From Victivallaceae bacterium (lineage in GTDB: Bacteria; Verrucomicrobiota; Lentisphaeria; Victivallales; Victivallaceae): a DNA stretch of 35,041 nt. Under the pieces are notes generated by a model, which ran no database searches, was not told the origin of the DNA, and saw only the letters and a list, made by a program, of their open reading frames with translations. The number at the start of each line of letters is the position of its first letter. The stretch's first letter is position 1. A program made the position numbers and the translations under genes. The stretch is from positions 1 to 35,041 of the forward strand of contig JAQULZ010000010.1 in assembly GCA_028718375.1 (NCBI GenBank). The letters are read 5' to 3'. Shown here piece after piece: positions 9,272-14,310 of the stretch.

Positions 9272-9877
9272 ATGGCTACTGCAAGTCAAGCAAAACACAA
9301 ATTGTGCCGCCGGATCGGGCAATGCATCTGGGATAATCCCAAATGTCCGAGCGTAAAACGGCCTTATCCGGCCGGTCAGCACGGCAAGAGCGGCCATCGG
9401 GGCAAACTCTCAACCTATGGCACTCTGCTGCTGGAAAAACAGAAATTGCGGGCGCATTACGCGATTTCCGAAAAGCAACTGCACCTGGCTTACGTCAACG
9501 CCAAAAAAGGGCAGGGGCAGACGCATGAAAAATTGTTCCGGGGACTGGAACAGCGCCTGGATGCGCTGGTATTCCGTTGCGGTTTCGCTCCGACTATTTT
9601 TGCGGCGAAACAATACGTCAACCACCAACATATTCTGGTTAACGGAAAGGTCGTTGACCGCGCTTCCTATAAAGTAAAAGAGGGGCAGGTCATTTCCATT
9701 GATACCGCCAAAAGTCCGGCTGTTGCCGAAGCTGCGAAAAACGGTAATGCAACTATTCCGGGGTATCTGGAAGTGGATACCGAAGCGTTGAAAGCCACTT
9801 TAACGCGCCTGCCTGAAATTGAGGAAATACCGGTTAACGTGTCGATCATGAACGTGATCGAATATTATGCCCGTTAA
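9272..9877 (+). CDS. rpsD: 30S ribosomal protein S4
   Basis: A 201-residue S4. It has the N-terminal K-R-P-Y-P-A-G-Q-H-G segment and the Y-G-T-L-L-L-E-K-Q-K-L-R-A-H-Y stretch; the S4 RNA-binding domain (about 95-155, L-E-Q-R-L-D-A-L-V-F-R and H-I-L-V-N-G-K-V-V-D) follows, and the C terminus I-M-N-V-I-E-Y-Y-A-R is family-like. S4 nucleates 30S assembly on 16S rRNA. A strong AGGAAAGGGA site precedes the ATG. It is not in the S13-S11-rpoA cluster here; a stand-alone rpsD is known in several phyla. Confidence 0.95.
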   Translation: MATASQAKHKLCRRIGQCIWDNPKCPSVKRPYPAGQHGKSGHRGKLSTYGTLLLEKQKLRAHYAISEKQLHLAYVNAKKGQGQTHEKLFRGLEQRLDALVFRCGFAPTIFAAKQYVNHQHILVNGKVVDRASYKVKEGQVISIDTAKSPAVAEAAKNGNATIPGYLEVDTEALKATLTRLPEIEEIPVNVSIMNVIEYYAR

Positions 9878-9906
9878 TTGCTGAATAGATTTTATTCGTA
9901 AATTAA

Positions 9907-9945
9907 ACCCGACTCGTCATACCCCGCGGGCCGGGTCTTTATTTT
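9907..9945 (+). terminator. Possible rho-independent terminator after rpsD
   Basis: The stem ACCCG (9907-9911)/CGGGT (9932-9936) encloses a GC-rich loop with a CCCGCGGG palindrome and is followed by CTTTATTTTT. The stem is short, so this is only a moderate candidate. Confidence 0.45.
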
Positions 9946-9964
9946 TGAATAGCCGCCATCCAGG

Positions 9965-10375
9965 TTATTTAAATTTTGTACAGACTCTATTAAAAGAAAG
10001 TACCACCGCAGTTCCCTGTCCGATAATGCTGTCGCGCTTGATAAAACCAAAATATCTGGAATCAAAACTGTTATCACGATTATCGCCCATCACAAAATAA
10101 CTATCATCAGGCACGGTAGTGGGGTTGAAAAACTTTAATGATTTATTTTTAGGGGTAAACATTATTAAATGAGTTTTTCCGGCTAAATTTTCCGAAGTTA
10201 TTATGTTCCGTAAATTAAAATCACAACAAATATCGTCCTGATTTATAATTTGAGGTTTCCCATTCAAAATAATCTGATTGTTTAAAATGGCAATTTTATC
10301 TCCTGGGATACCGATTATCAGAGTTCCCTTCCACTCATTCCAGGCTTTTTTCAGTTTAACTTTCCGGTTTCGCAT
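9965..10375 (-). pseudogene. Truncated signal peptidase I-like gene (C-terminal part only)
   Basis: A 136-residue product resembling the C-terminal half of signal peptidase I. It has the I-I-G-I-P-G-D-K-I box, an N-G-K segment, then P-D-D-S-Y-F-V-M-G-D-N-R-D-N-S-F-D-S-R-Y-F-G (boxes D/E of the family). The N-terminal membrane anchor and the box with the catalytic Ser are absent. Where the catalytic Lys is expected (Lys-Arg before the V-G-x-P-G-D box) the sequence reads Thr-Leu. It therefore should not be an active peptidase. Its 5' side points at the phage junction, where phage-like debris begins about 100 bases upstream. The ATG at 10375 follows AGGAAG; a TTG start at 10402 would add nine residues. 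A degenerate but expressed homologue is possible. Confidence 0.6.
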
Positions 10376-10476
10376 AATGTTGTTCTTCCTGATATTTGTC
10401 AAAATTCCAGTAATATATCAGCGTATTTTGAATAATCAAACATGCTGAACCCTTGTAAGCGATGTTGCAGGAACAT

Positions 10477-10531
10477 TCTCTTACGGTTCCCGTTTTTGTT
10501 ATCATTTTGGTTTATCTGCAACGTCGCATAA
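10477..10531. repeat. Remnant of an inovirus right end, ending in a XerC arm
   Basis: This stretch is a shortened mosaic of the prophage's own right end (18930-19158). It shares exact blocks in the same order: CTCTTACGGTT, CGGTTCCCGTTTTT, TTTTTGTTATCATTTTGG and finally TATCTGCAACGTCGCATAAT. The sequences between these blocks in the intact phage are missing. It looks like the right end of an older, related prophage whose body has been lost. Confidence 0.6.
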
Positions 10532-10616
10532 TGGTGTTCGAGTTACGTCAAGCCGGTTTGTCGATGGCCGTTGGTTGGTTCATGCGCGGCTTGGCGTAAT
10601 GAGTGTTATGCGGCGC
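10521..10616 (+). other. Folded phage attachment site attP, left junction (two inverted dif-like sites)
   Basis: Site 1 on the plus strand: XerC arm ACGTCGCATAA (10521-10531), 11-nt centre (10532-10542), XerD-like arm TTACGTCAAGC (10543-10553; 8/11 identical to the dif arm TTATGTTAAGT). Site 2, inverted, on the minus strand: GCGCCGCATAA (10616-10606), 6-nt centre CACTCA, TTACGCCAAGC (10599-10589). The XerC arms pair with each other and the XerD arms pair with each other, so single-stranded DNA folds into one stem with an unpaired centre. That is the architecture known for the Vibrio phage CTX attP(+). At this left junction the XerC arm is contributed by the older flank. Confidence 0.75.
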
Positions 10617-10617
10617 A

Positions 10618-10969
10618 GGCGCGTTTTAAGCGCCGTAGCGTAACGTTTCAGGCCACGCAGGGCGAAAGCCGGACGGATGGTTTACCTGCCGTCGGCGTGC
10701 CCTGCGTTGGTTCTGAACGGGGGCAGGGGATTATAATGTCGATGCGGCGTGAATAAAATCAGGGGTAAGCTGTAGGGGAAGGATTCCCCTTAAGTAGAGC
10801 TGCTCACCATGTAATGTGTGAGCTCGGAGCAGATAAACACGATTCCCGGCTTTCTGAGTGGACTTATACCTTTCCTCGGCTCCGTCCTGGCTAAACTGAT
10901 CAGCAGCCATCCAGAGCCCTAAGCGCAACGCGCTTTCTCCCGTTTTTGAGGCCGCGCGCATAGCGCGCG
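10618..10969. repeat. GC-rich hairpin array in the phage intergenic region, copy 1
   Basis: The main intergenic region of the phage (10617-11168) has no credible gene. It contains at least six inverted repeats: GGCGC/GCGCC (10618-10634); a long stem CGCAGGGC/GCCCTGCG enclosing GCCG-ACGG/CCGTCGGC with one bulged G (10656-10706); AGGGGAA/TTCCCCT (10774-10790); GCTCAC/GTGAGC (10802-10823); AAGCGC/GCGCTT (10921-10935); and CGCGCGC/GCGCGCG (10953-10969). In filamentous phages the equivalent region carries the packaging signal and the minus-strand origin as hairpins; which of these does which job is not visible. Confidence 0.7.
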
Positions 10970-10998
10970 TGCGCCCGTCTTTAAAACGCGTGTATCGC

Positions 10999-11044
10999 GC
11001 GGGAGTATTCTAATAGCCCGCTAACCTGTCAATTTTTGACAGGT
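10999..11044 (+). other. Candidate plus-strand (double-strand) replication origin, pT181-like, copy 1
   Basis: A hairpin GCGGG/CCCGC (10999-11021) presents the loop AGTATTCTAATAG. From memory, the nick hairpin of pT181-family plasmids presents nearly the same loop, ATACTCTAATAG, with the nick inside TAAT/AG. Two bases downstream is a perfect 9-bp inverted repeat ACCTGTCAA/TTGACAGGT (11024-11044), in the place where pT181 has its Rep-binding inverted repeat. The phage Rep belongs to the same Rep_trans superfamily as RepC of pT181. The nick is predicted between 11014 and 11015. Confidence 0.7.
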
Positions 11045-11168
11045 GGTTTATAAGTCTTTTAGAATTATTTTTTGTAATTCTTTTAGAATAAGTTGCTTGT
11101 GTAAATAAAATTGTGGTGTTTTATTTGCCCTAATTTGGATTATAAGGCGTGTAGTTGTATTATGATGT

Positions 11169-11444
11169 TTATTTTTTTATATTTATATTGCCGTTGCCTG
11201 TAACAATATTATTGTTTCCTGTGATGTGTATACCTTTTTCTTTTCTTTTTTCTGCAAGCCTATATACTTCTGATGCTATTACGAAATTTGTTTTTGATTC
11301 ATCTTCGTTTGTTACAATAACTCTTGTTAAGATATTTCTTTTTATATAATCATTAATTGCTGCTCTGCTTACGTTTAAAATTTTGGCTGCGTCTGCTTGT
11401 CTTATTAAGTCTCCATGTAATGTTTTTGCTTCAAGATATGTCAT
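11169..11444 (-). CDS. Divergent HTH DNA-binding protein, probable phage repressor, copy 1
   Basis: A 91-residue protein with an N-terminal helix-turn-helix of the excisionase/MerR-like type (about residues 14-36, Q-A-D-A-A-K-I-L-N-V-S-R-A-A-I-N-D-Y-I-K). A strand-rich linker follows (about 38-60), then an unusual Gly/Asn-rich tail (G-I-H-I-T-G-N-N-N-I-V-T-G-N-G-N-I-N-I-K-K). It is transcribed away from the ssb-rep genes, with operator-like palindromes in between, the layout of RstR in Vibrio phage CTX. A role as repressor of the rep promoter is inferred from position. Ribosome site GAGGA precedes the ATG. Confidence 0.65.
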   Translation of the reverse strand: MTYLEAKTLHGDLIRQADAAKILNVSRAAINDYIKRNILTRVIVTNEDESKTNFVIASEVYRLAEKRKEKGIHITGNNNIVTGNGNINIKK

Positions 11445-11484
11445 TTTATCCTCGTAATTGATTGTTTTTATATTATATCATCAA

Positions 11485-11509
11485 TTTTTACACAAAAAAA
11501 GTGTAAAAA
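11485..11509. promoter_or_regulatory. Operator-like palindrome, copy 1
   Basis: The perfect inverted repeat TTTTTACAC-(A)7-GTGTAAAAA lies 41 bases upstream of the repressor start and 16 bases upstream of the rep promoter -35 box. It is a plausible repressor binding site for autoregulation. Confidence 0.5.
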
Positions 11510-11524
11510 AAAATCGTATTATTG

Positions 11525-11581
11525 TTGACTTTACTATTGTTAAGTAATATGATAGTATTGGTTAGCTTAACGTAAGTTAAG
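11525..11581 (+). promoter_or_regulatory. Promoter of ssb-rep with overlapping operator, copy 1
   Basis: -35 TTGACT (11525-11530), 17-base spacer, -10 TATGAT (11548-11553). Immediately after it comes the inverted repeat CTTAAC-GTAA-GTTAAG (11566-11581). A further GTTAAG lies in the spacer (11539-11544), so a protein bound to this motif would block the promoter. Confidence 0.7.
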
Positions 11582-11619
11582 TTAAAAAAACTTAAAAATT
11601 TTAACAAAAGAGGTCAAAA

Positions 11620-11937
11620 ATGATGGATTTCACAGTCATTAATGATTGTAAACTTGGGAGAGTTTACGAAAAGGAAGTCAAAAGGAATGATGAGGTTGTA
11701 GGGAGAAAACATTATGTCGAGGTTTTGACTTGGGGTGACAAGGTCACTGTTGAAGTTGATTCAGGTTACGCCAAAGAGTTAAAACTTGGTGTTATCGGTA
11801 AGGCTACGATTGTTGGTTCGATCGTTTCCCGTTCTGAACTTCGTCATTATGATGGTCGGTCTTATGCGACTGACTTTACTTATTTTCAGCTTGAAAAGTT
11901 GGGTGGCTTTGAACCTGCTAATTCTAAGCAGGGATAA
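11620..11937 (+). CDS. Probable phage ssDNA-binding protein (gV-like), copy 1
   Basis: A 105-residue, strand-rich, charged protein with no signal or membrane segment; it begins MMDFTVINDCKLGRVYEKEV and has many alternating hydrophobic and charged residues as in small OB-fold proteins. I do not recognise the family by sequence. The gene sits directly before rep, 6 bases apart, is the first gene after the early promoter, and has a good AGAGG site. Size and position match the gV/RstB-type single-strand DNA-binding proteins of filamentous phages, which coat the viral strand before export. Confidence 0.55.
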   Translation: MMDFTVINDCKLGRVYEKEVKRNDEVVGRKHYVEVLTWGDKVTVEVDSGYAKELKLGVIGKATIVGSIVSRSELRHYDGRSYATDFTYFQLEKLGGFEPANSKQG

Positions 11938-11943
11938 GCGTTA

Positions 11944-13047
11944 ATGAACGATGATACAATTCAAATGTCGGTAATTACGGAGCCGGTTTTATCTATGGAT
12001 AAAATTACTTTGTTAATTAATACAGGGCCTCAATTTTCGTTTAGCAATCCGTGTGGTGCTGATTTTTCTACACGCAAATTGGATTATTTTGTTGAGAATA
12101 TGGTCAGGGATTGTAAGCGGCATTGTCCGGATTCTTTTGATTATTCCAGTCCTTTTTCCGATGAAACTGAATTGTATCATCATCATTTCAGGCTTGCCGG
12201 GGGAGTTGATTTGCAGTTGGCTCCTAAATTTGGGGTTAAACATCGAGTTTATGACCCTGAATATATTAAAGCTTTTTATGGTTCGGAGGAATATAAGTTT
12301 TTTGAGGATGAGGGGTATTTTGATGAGCTTGTAGAGTCTGATTATGGGGCTCGTTTGGAATGGAATCCGGCTAAGGATGATTTATCGTCTTGTGCCGGAT
12401 TTTTTGGTTATTTTGTCGCGAATTATTGTAATCCGGAGATTAATTTTGATGAGTTGTTTAAAATTTCCCGGCTTGATATAGCTGTTGATTATCCGGAGCT
12501 TCTTAATCCCTGTCTTTTTTCTTCTACTGCCCGGCGAGGTAATCAGCATTTTGGGCCGGCAGGAATTGAAACGCTTTATTTGGGCACTCGCCGGTCTACT
12601 TTTCAGTTTCGTATTTATGACAAGAAAGCCGAACTTTTGAGGGAACATAATACCGAGTATTGTGGCTCTTGTCTGTGGCGTGTTGAGCTTGAATCGCGTC
12701 CCGGCATTAATATTGGTGAGGATATGAATTTTTATTCCGATGTTTTTGCCCGGCTTAAATATTTTTATGGTAAGATGACCGGTGATTATAAGTATGACTG
12801 GTTTTTGAATTTTGCTAAACAATATGGTATTCAATCCGCTTTAAAGTCGATTCCTAATGTTAATACTCGTAAGTCCTATGCTTCTATGTTTGAGAATCTT
12901 GATTTTTATTCTCTTAAGCATCCTTGCAAGATAGTTGGTTGGCAGTTTTTAAAGCTTTGGCGTGAATTTTACGATAAGTTGAAGGCTTATTGTGACCGTG
13001 AGAATGACCCGTTTATTTATCCTCGTAATTTGAAGGAAACGATATGA
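11944..13047 (+). CDS. Phage replication initiation protein (Rep_trans family), copy 1
   Basis: A 367-residue rolling-circle initiator. Recognisable motifs are I-S-R-L-D-I-A-V-D-Y (174-183), the Y-L-G-T-R-R-S-T-F-Q-F-R-I-Y-D-K-K-A-E block (212-230; Tyr225 is the best candidate for the nicking Tyr) and W-R-V-E-L-E-S-R (245-252). These characterise the PF02486 superfamily shared by RepC-type plasmid initiators and RstA of phage CTX. It should nick one strand at the origin, most likely the TTCTAATAG hairpin at 10999-11021, and attach covalently to the 5' end. Its stop overlaps the next gene's start (ATGA). Confidence 0.85.
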   Translation: MNDDTIQMSVITEPVLSMDKITLLINTGPQFSFSNPCGADFSTRKLDYFVENMVRDCKRHCPDSFDYSSPFSDETELYHHHFRLAGGVDLQLAPKFGVKHRVYDPEYIKAFYGSEEYKFFEDEGYFDELVESDYGARLEWNPAKDDLSSCAGFFGYFVANYCNPEINFDELFKISRLDIAVDYPELLNPCLFSSTARRGNQHFGPAGIETLYLGTRRSTFQFRIYDKKAELLREHNTEYCGSCLWRVELESRPGINIGEDMNFYSDVFARLKYFYGKMTGDYKYDWFLNFAKQYGIQSALKSIPNVNTRKSYASMFENLDFYSLKHPCKIVGWQFLKLWREFYDKLKAYCDRENDPFIYPRNLKETI

Positions 13048-13226
13048 CTGAGTTTGAATTACAGCAATTAAAGATTAATGCGGTTGAGGCCGGTTTAACG
13101 GTTCGTGGGTATTTAAAGTCAGGTTTGAAAAGTAACGGCTTTTCTACGAAAAGGGCGTTCAGCAAAAGTAAACCGGTGAAACAAGTTAAAATTCCGTGGT
13201 TCAGTGGTTCAAAATTGCCGTTTTGA
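13044..13226 (+). CDS. Small phage protein overlapping rep, copy 1
   Basis: A 60-residue basic protein translationally coupled to rep by ATGA overlap. The first half (L-Q-Q-L-K-I-N-A-V-E-A-G-L-T-V-R-G-Y-L-K-S-G-L) has the length and pattern of a ribbon-helix-helix-like segment; the second half is Lys/Ser-rich. Function unknown. It may be an accessory replication or DNA-binding factor, but that is a guess. Confidence 0.55.
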   Translation: MTEFELQQLKINAVEAGLTVRGYLKSGLKSNGFSTKRAFSKSKPVKQVKIPWFSGSKLPF

Positions 13227-13332
13227 TAACAAAATTTTGCCTGGGGATGGTCCCGCAGCGGCAAAAATGATAACAAAATTTAGTGATCAGGTTTCCGATC
13301 GGAAATTTGACTAAGTAAAAATGATAACAAAA
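13224..13332. repeat. TGATAACAAAA repeat cluster with hairpin and palindrome, copy 1
   Basis: Three copies of (AAAA)TGATAACAAAA start at 13224, 13264 and 13318. Between the first two is an imperfect hairpin with outer stem TTTTGCC/GGCAAAA and inner GGGA/TCCC (13235-13267). Between the last two is the perfect 14-bp palindrome TTTCCGATCGGAAA (13292-13305). The same repeat occurs in the opposite orientation three times at 18989-19089, so the two clusters bracket the structural gene module. Confidence 0.65.
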
Positions 13333-13343
13333 GGGGTTTTGTT

Positions 13344-13412
13344 ATGAGTAATGAAAGAGACAGGAATGAAAGCACGGATTTATTACTTCATGGTCATAGG
13401 GTAAGGGGATAA
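13344..13412 (+). CDS. Very short phage ORF (22 residues), copy 1
   Basis: MSNERDRNESTDLLLHGHRV and two further residues. A polar, charged peptide with AAGGGG at good spacing before its ATG and its stop just one base before the next start. It may be a real peptide or a leader that couples translation to the next gene. Confidence 0.35.
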   Translation: MSNERDRNESTDLLLHGHRVRG

Positions 13413-13413
13413 A

Positions 13414-13623
13414 ATGAGTTGGTCTGGTGATGGTTCTTGTCATATTGAATGTCCTTATTGTGGCCAGTATATGACTGCCAGGGGAATGTATTGGCATCTT
13501 GTTATTGACCATCATGAGGATAGGCGCGAGGCGTATGATATTGTTGGCAATTTATTGTGGGATGAATATCACGATATGTCTTCTGGTAAATATCACGGCC
13601 CGCAACCTGAGTGGAGGCGGTAA
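13414..13623 (+). CDS. Small C2H2 zinc-finger-like phage protein, copy 1
   Basis: 69 residues. C-P-Y-C near residues 13-16 followed by W-H-L-V-I-D-H-H gives a C-x2-C-x11-12-H-x5-H arrangement that could bind zinc, as in small DNA-binding fingers. The rest is acidic and His-rich. A good AGGGG site lies upstream. It is probably a regulator or a DNA-associated protein; no closer family is recognised. Confidence 0.55.
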   Translation: MSWSGDGSCHIECPYCGQYMTARGMYWHLVIDHHEDRREAYDIVGNLLWDEYHDMSSGKYHGPQPEWRR

Positions 13624-13624
13624 A

Positions 13625-13726
13625 ATGTCATTGTTTTATTTATTTCTGGCGTTTTTGGCGATCATGAGTTTTATGTTGGCTGTGGCTTTGATTGGGGAAC
13701 GGATAGTCCGGGGGATAAAGCGGTAA
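13625..13726 (+). CDS. Small single-pass membrane protein (33 residues), copy 1
   Basis: A hydrophobic helix (L-F-Y-L-F-L-A-F-L-A-I-M-S-F-M-L-A-V-A-L) followed by a basic tail (E-R-I-V-R-G-I-K-R). Size and charge pattern resemble the tiny pVII/pIX-type virion proteins. It starts immediately after the zinc-finger-like gene and overlaps the next start in TAATG, so these are translationally coupled. Confidence 0.55.
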   Translation: MSLFYLFLAFLAIMSFMLAVALIGERIVRGIKR

Positions 13727-13845
13727 TGGATTTTCTTTATATACTTATTTGGGGATTTGCCTGTGGTTTTATTGTTTTTCTTTTCGGGCTGTTTGTCCGG
13801 TTTCTGTTTTCCGGAACTTCAAGTCCTCAGAATATGAATTTTTGA
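13726..13845 (+). CDS. Small single-pass membrane protein (39 residues), copy 1
   Basis: One long hydrophobic segment (F-L-Y-I-L-I-W-G-F-A-C-G-F-I-V-F-L-F-G-L-F-V), a short basic patch and a polar tail. Start overlaps the preceding stop by one base. Together with the preceding gene it forms a pair just upstream of the major coat gene, the position of pVII and pIX in M13-type phages. Assignment by position and size only. Confidence 0.5.
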   Translation: MDFLYILIWGFACGFIVFLFGLFVRFLFSGTSSPQNMNF

Positions 13846-13899
13846 CTGTCGGCCATTCGGGTTGACGGTAATATAATAAACCAATTATGGAGGTAAAAC

Positions 13900-14145
13900 A
13901 TGGATTGGTTAAGTAAAAAAGTCAAATTGTTTTTGGCTTTTGTTGTAGGCATGGTTCTTTCTGTGCCTTCTTACGCCTTGGACGTTGTTACCAAGGATGC
14001 GACCACCGGTGAGGTTTCTTTCGATCCGGCTGTTATTGTCGATCCGGTAACTACGGCGATTATTACGACCATTTGCAGCGTTGCCGGGATTTTCCTGATT
14101 GTCCTGGGAGCTCGTTGGGTTTTCCGTCTCTGTCGCGGTCGTTAA
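13900..14145 (+). CDS. Major coat protein (pVIII-like), copy 1
   Basis: 81 residues: a signal peptide (basic start, hydrophobic core, S-Y-A cleavage near residue 26), then a mature chain of about 55 residues with an acidic N-terminal part (D-V-V-T-K-D...E-V-S-F-D), one membrane helix (A-I-I-T-T-I-C-S-V-A-G-I-F-L-I-V-L-G-A) and a basic C terminus (R-W-V-F-R-L-C-R-G-R) that would contact DNA. This is the pVIII layout. The GGAGG site before the ATG is the strongest in the phage, a TATAAT (13872-13877) may start a strong transcript, and a terminator follows immediately, all fitting a highly expressed coat gene. Confidence 0.85.
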   Translation: MDWLSKKVKLFLAFVVGMVLSVPSYALDVVTKDATTGEVSFDPAVIVDPVTTAIITTICSVAGIFLIVLGARWVFRLCRGR

Positions 14146-14151
14146 GGGGGA

Positions 14152-14174
14152 GGGGGCATTTTGCCCCCTTTTTT
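14152..14174 (+). terminator. Terminator after the major coat gene, copy 1
   Basis: The perfect stem GGGGGCA/TGCCCCC with a TTT loop is followed by six T. Its place directly after the coat gene matches the central terminator of M13, which limits read-through into the minor coat genes. Confidence 0.9.
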
Positions 14175-14179
14175 GTCTT

Positions 14180-14299
14180 ATGGATTATACAGCGGTACTC
14201 AATGAAATTTCTTTTTATCTTCAAGCTCTTACCGGTTTTGTAGTGTTTGGCCTCGGAGTGTTGATTTTCTTCGTTTTTGCGTTGGGGATGAAAAAATAG
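14180..14299 (+). CDS. Small membrane protein after the coat gene (39 residues), copy 1
   Basis: A hydrophobic helix (F-V-V-F-G-L-G-V-L-I-F-F-V-F-A-L-G-M) with a basic K-K end. It starts 5 bases after the terminator T-run and lacks a clear ribosome site, so expression should be low unless read-through occurs. Likely a minor coat or assembly protein; function unproven. Confidence 0.5.
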   Translation: MDYTAVLNEISFYLQALTGFVVFGLGVLIFFVFALGMKK

Positions 14300-14310
14300 A
14301 GGTTGTGGTT

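Noticed and set aside
10571..10756. 61-residue plus-strand reading frame in the phage origin region (again at 19198-19383)
   Set aside because: It would need a TTG start without a ribosome site, and it runs through the long hairpin at 10656-10706. Base composition there is set by the stems; non-coding is the simpler reading.
10731..10961. 76-residue minus-strand reading frame in the hairpin array (again at 19358-19588)
   Set aside because: No ribosome site, it starts inside a CG-repeat stem and spans several hairpins. The translation looks fairly protein-like, so a search would be worthwhile, but I cannot support it as a gene.
10532..11040. Group II intron or retron-like RNA in the structured phage region
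   Set aside because: No reverse transcriptase is encoded and I could not find a domain V-like hairpin. A phage origin and packaging region explains the structures better.
13224..13332. Possible CRISPR array from the regularly spaced TGATAACAAAA repeats
   Set aside because: The repeats are only about 11-15 bases, spacings are 44 and 54, reversed copies exist elsewhere, the sequence between repeats has its own palindromes, and there are no cas genes.
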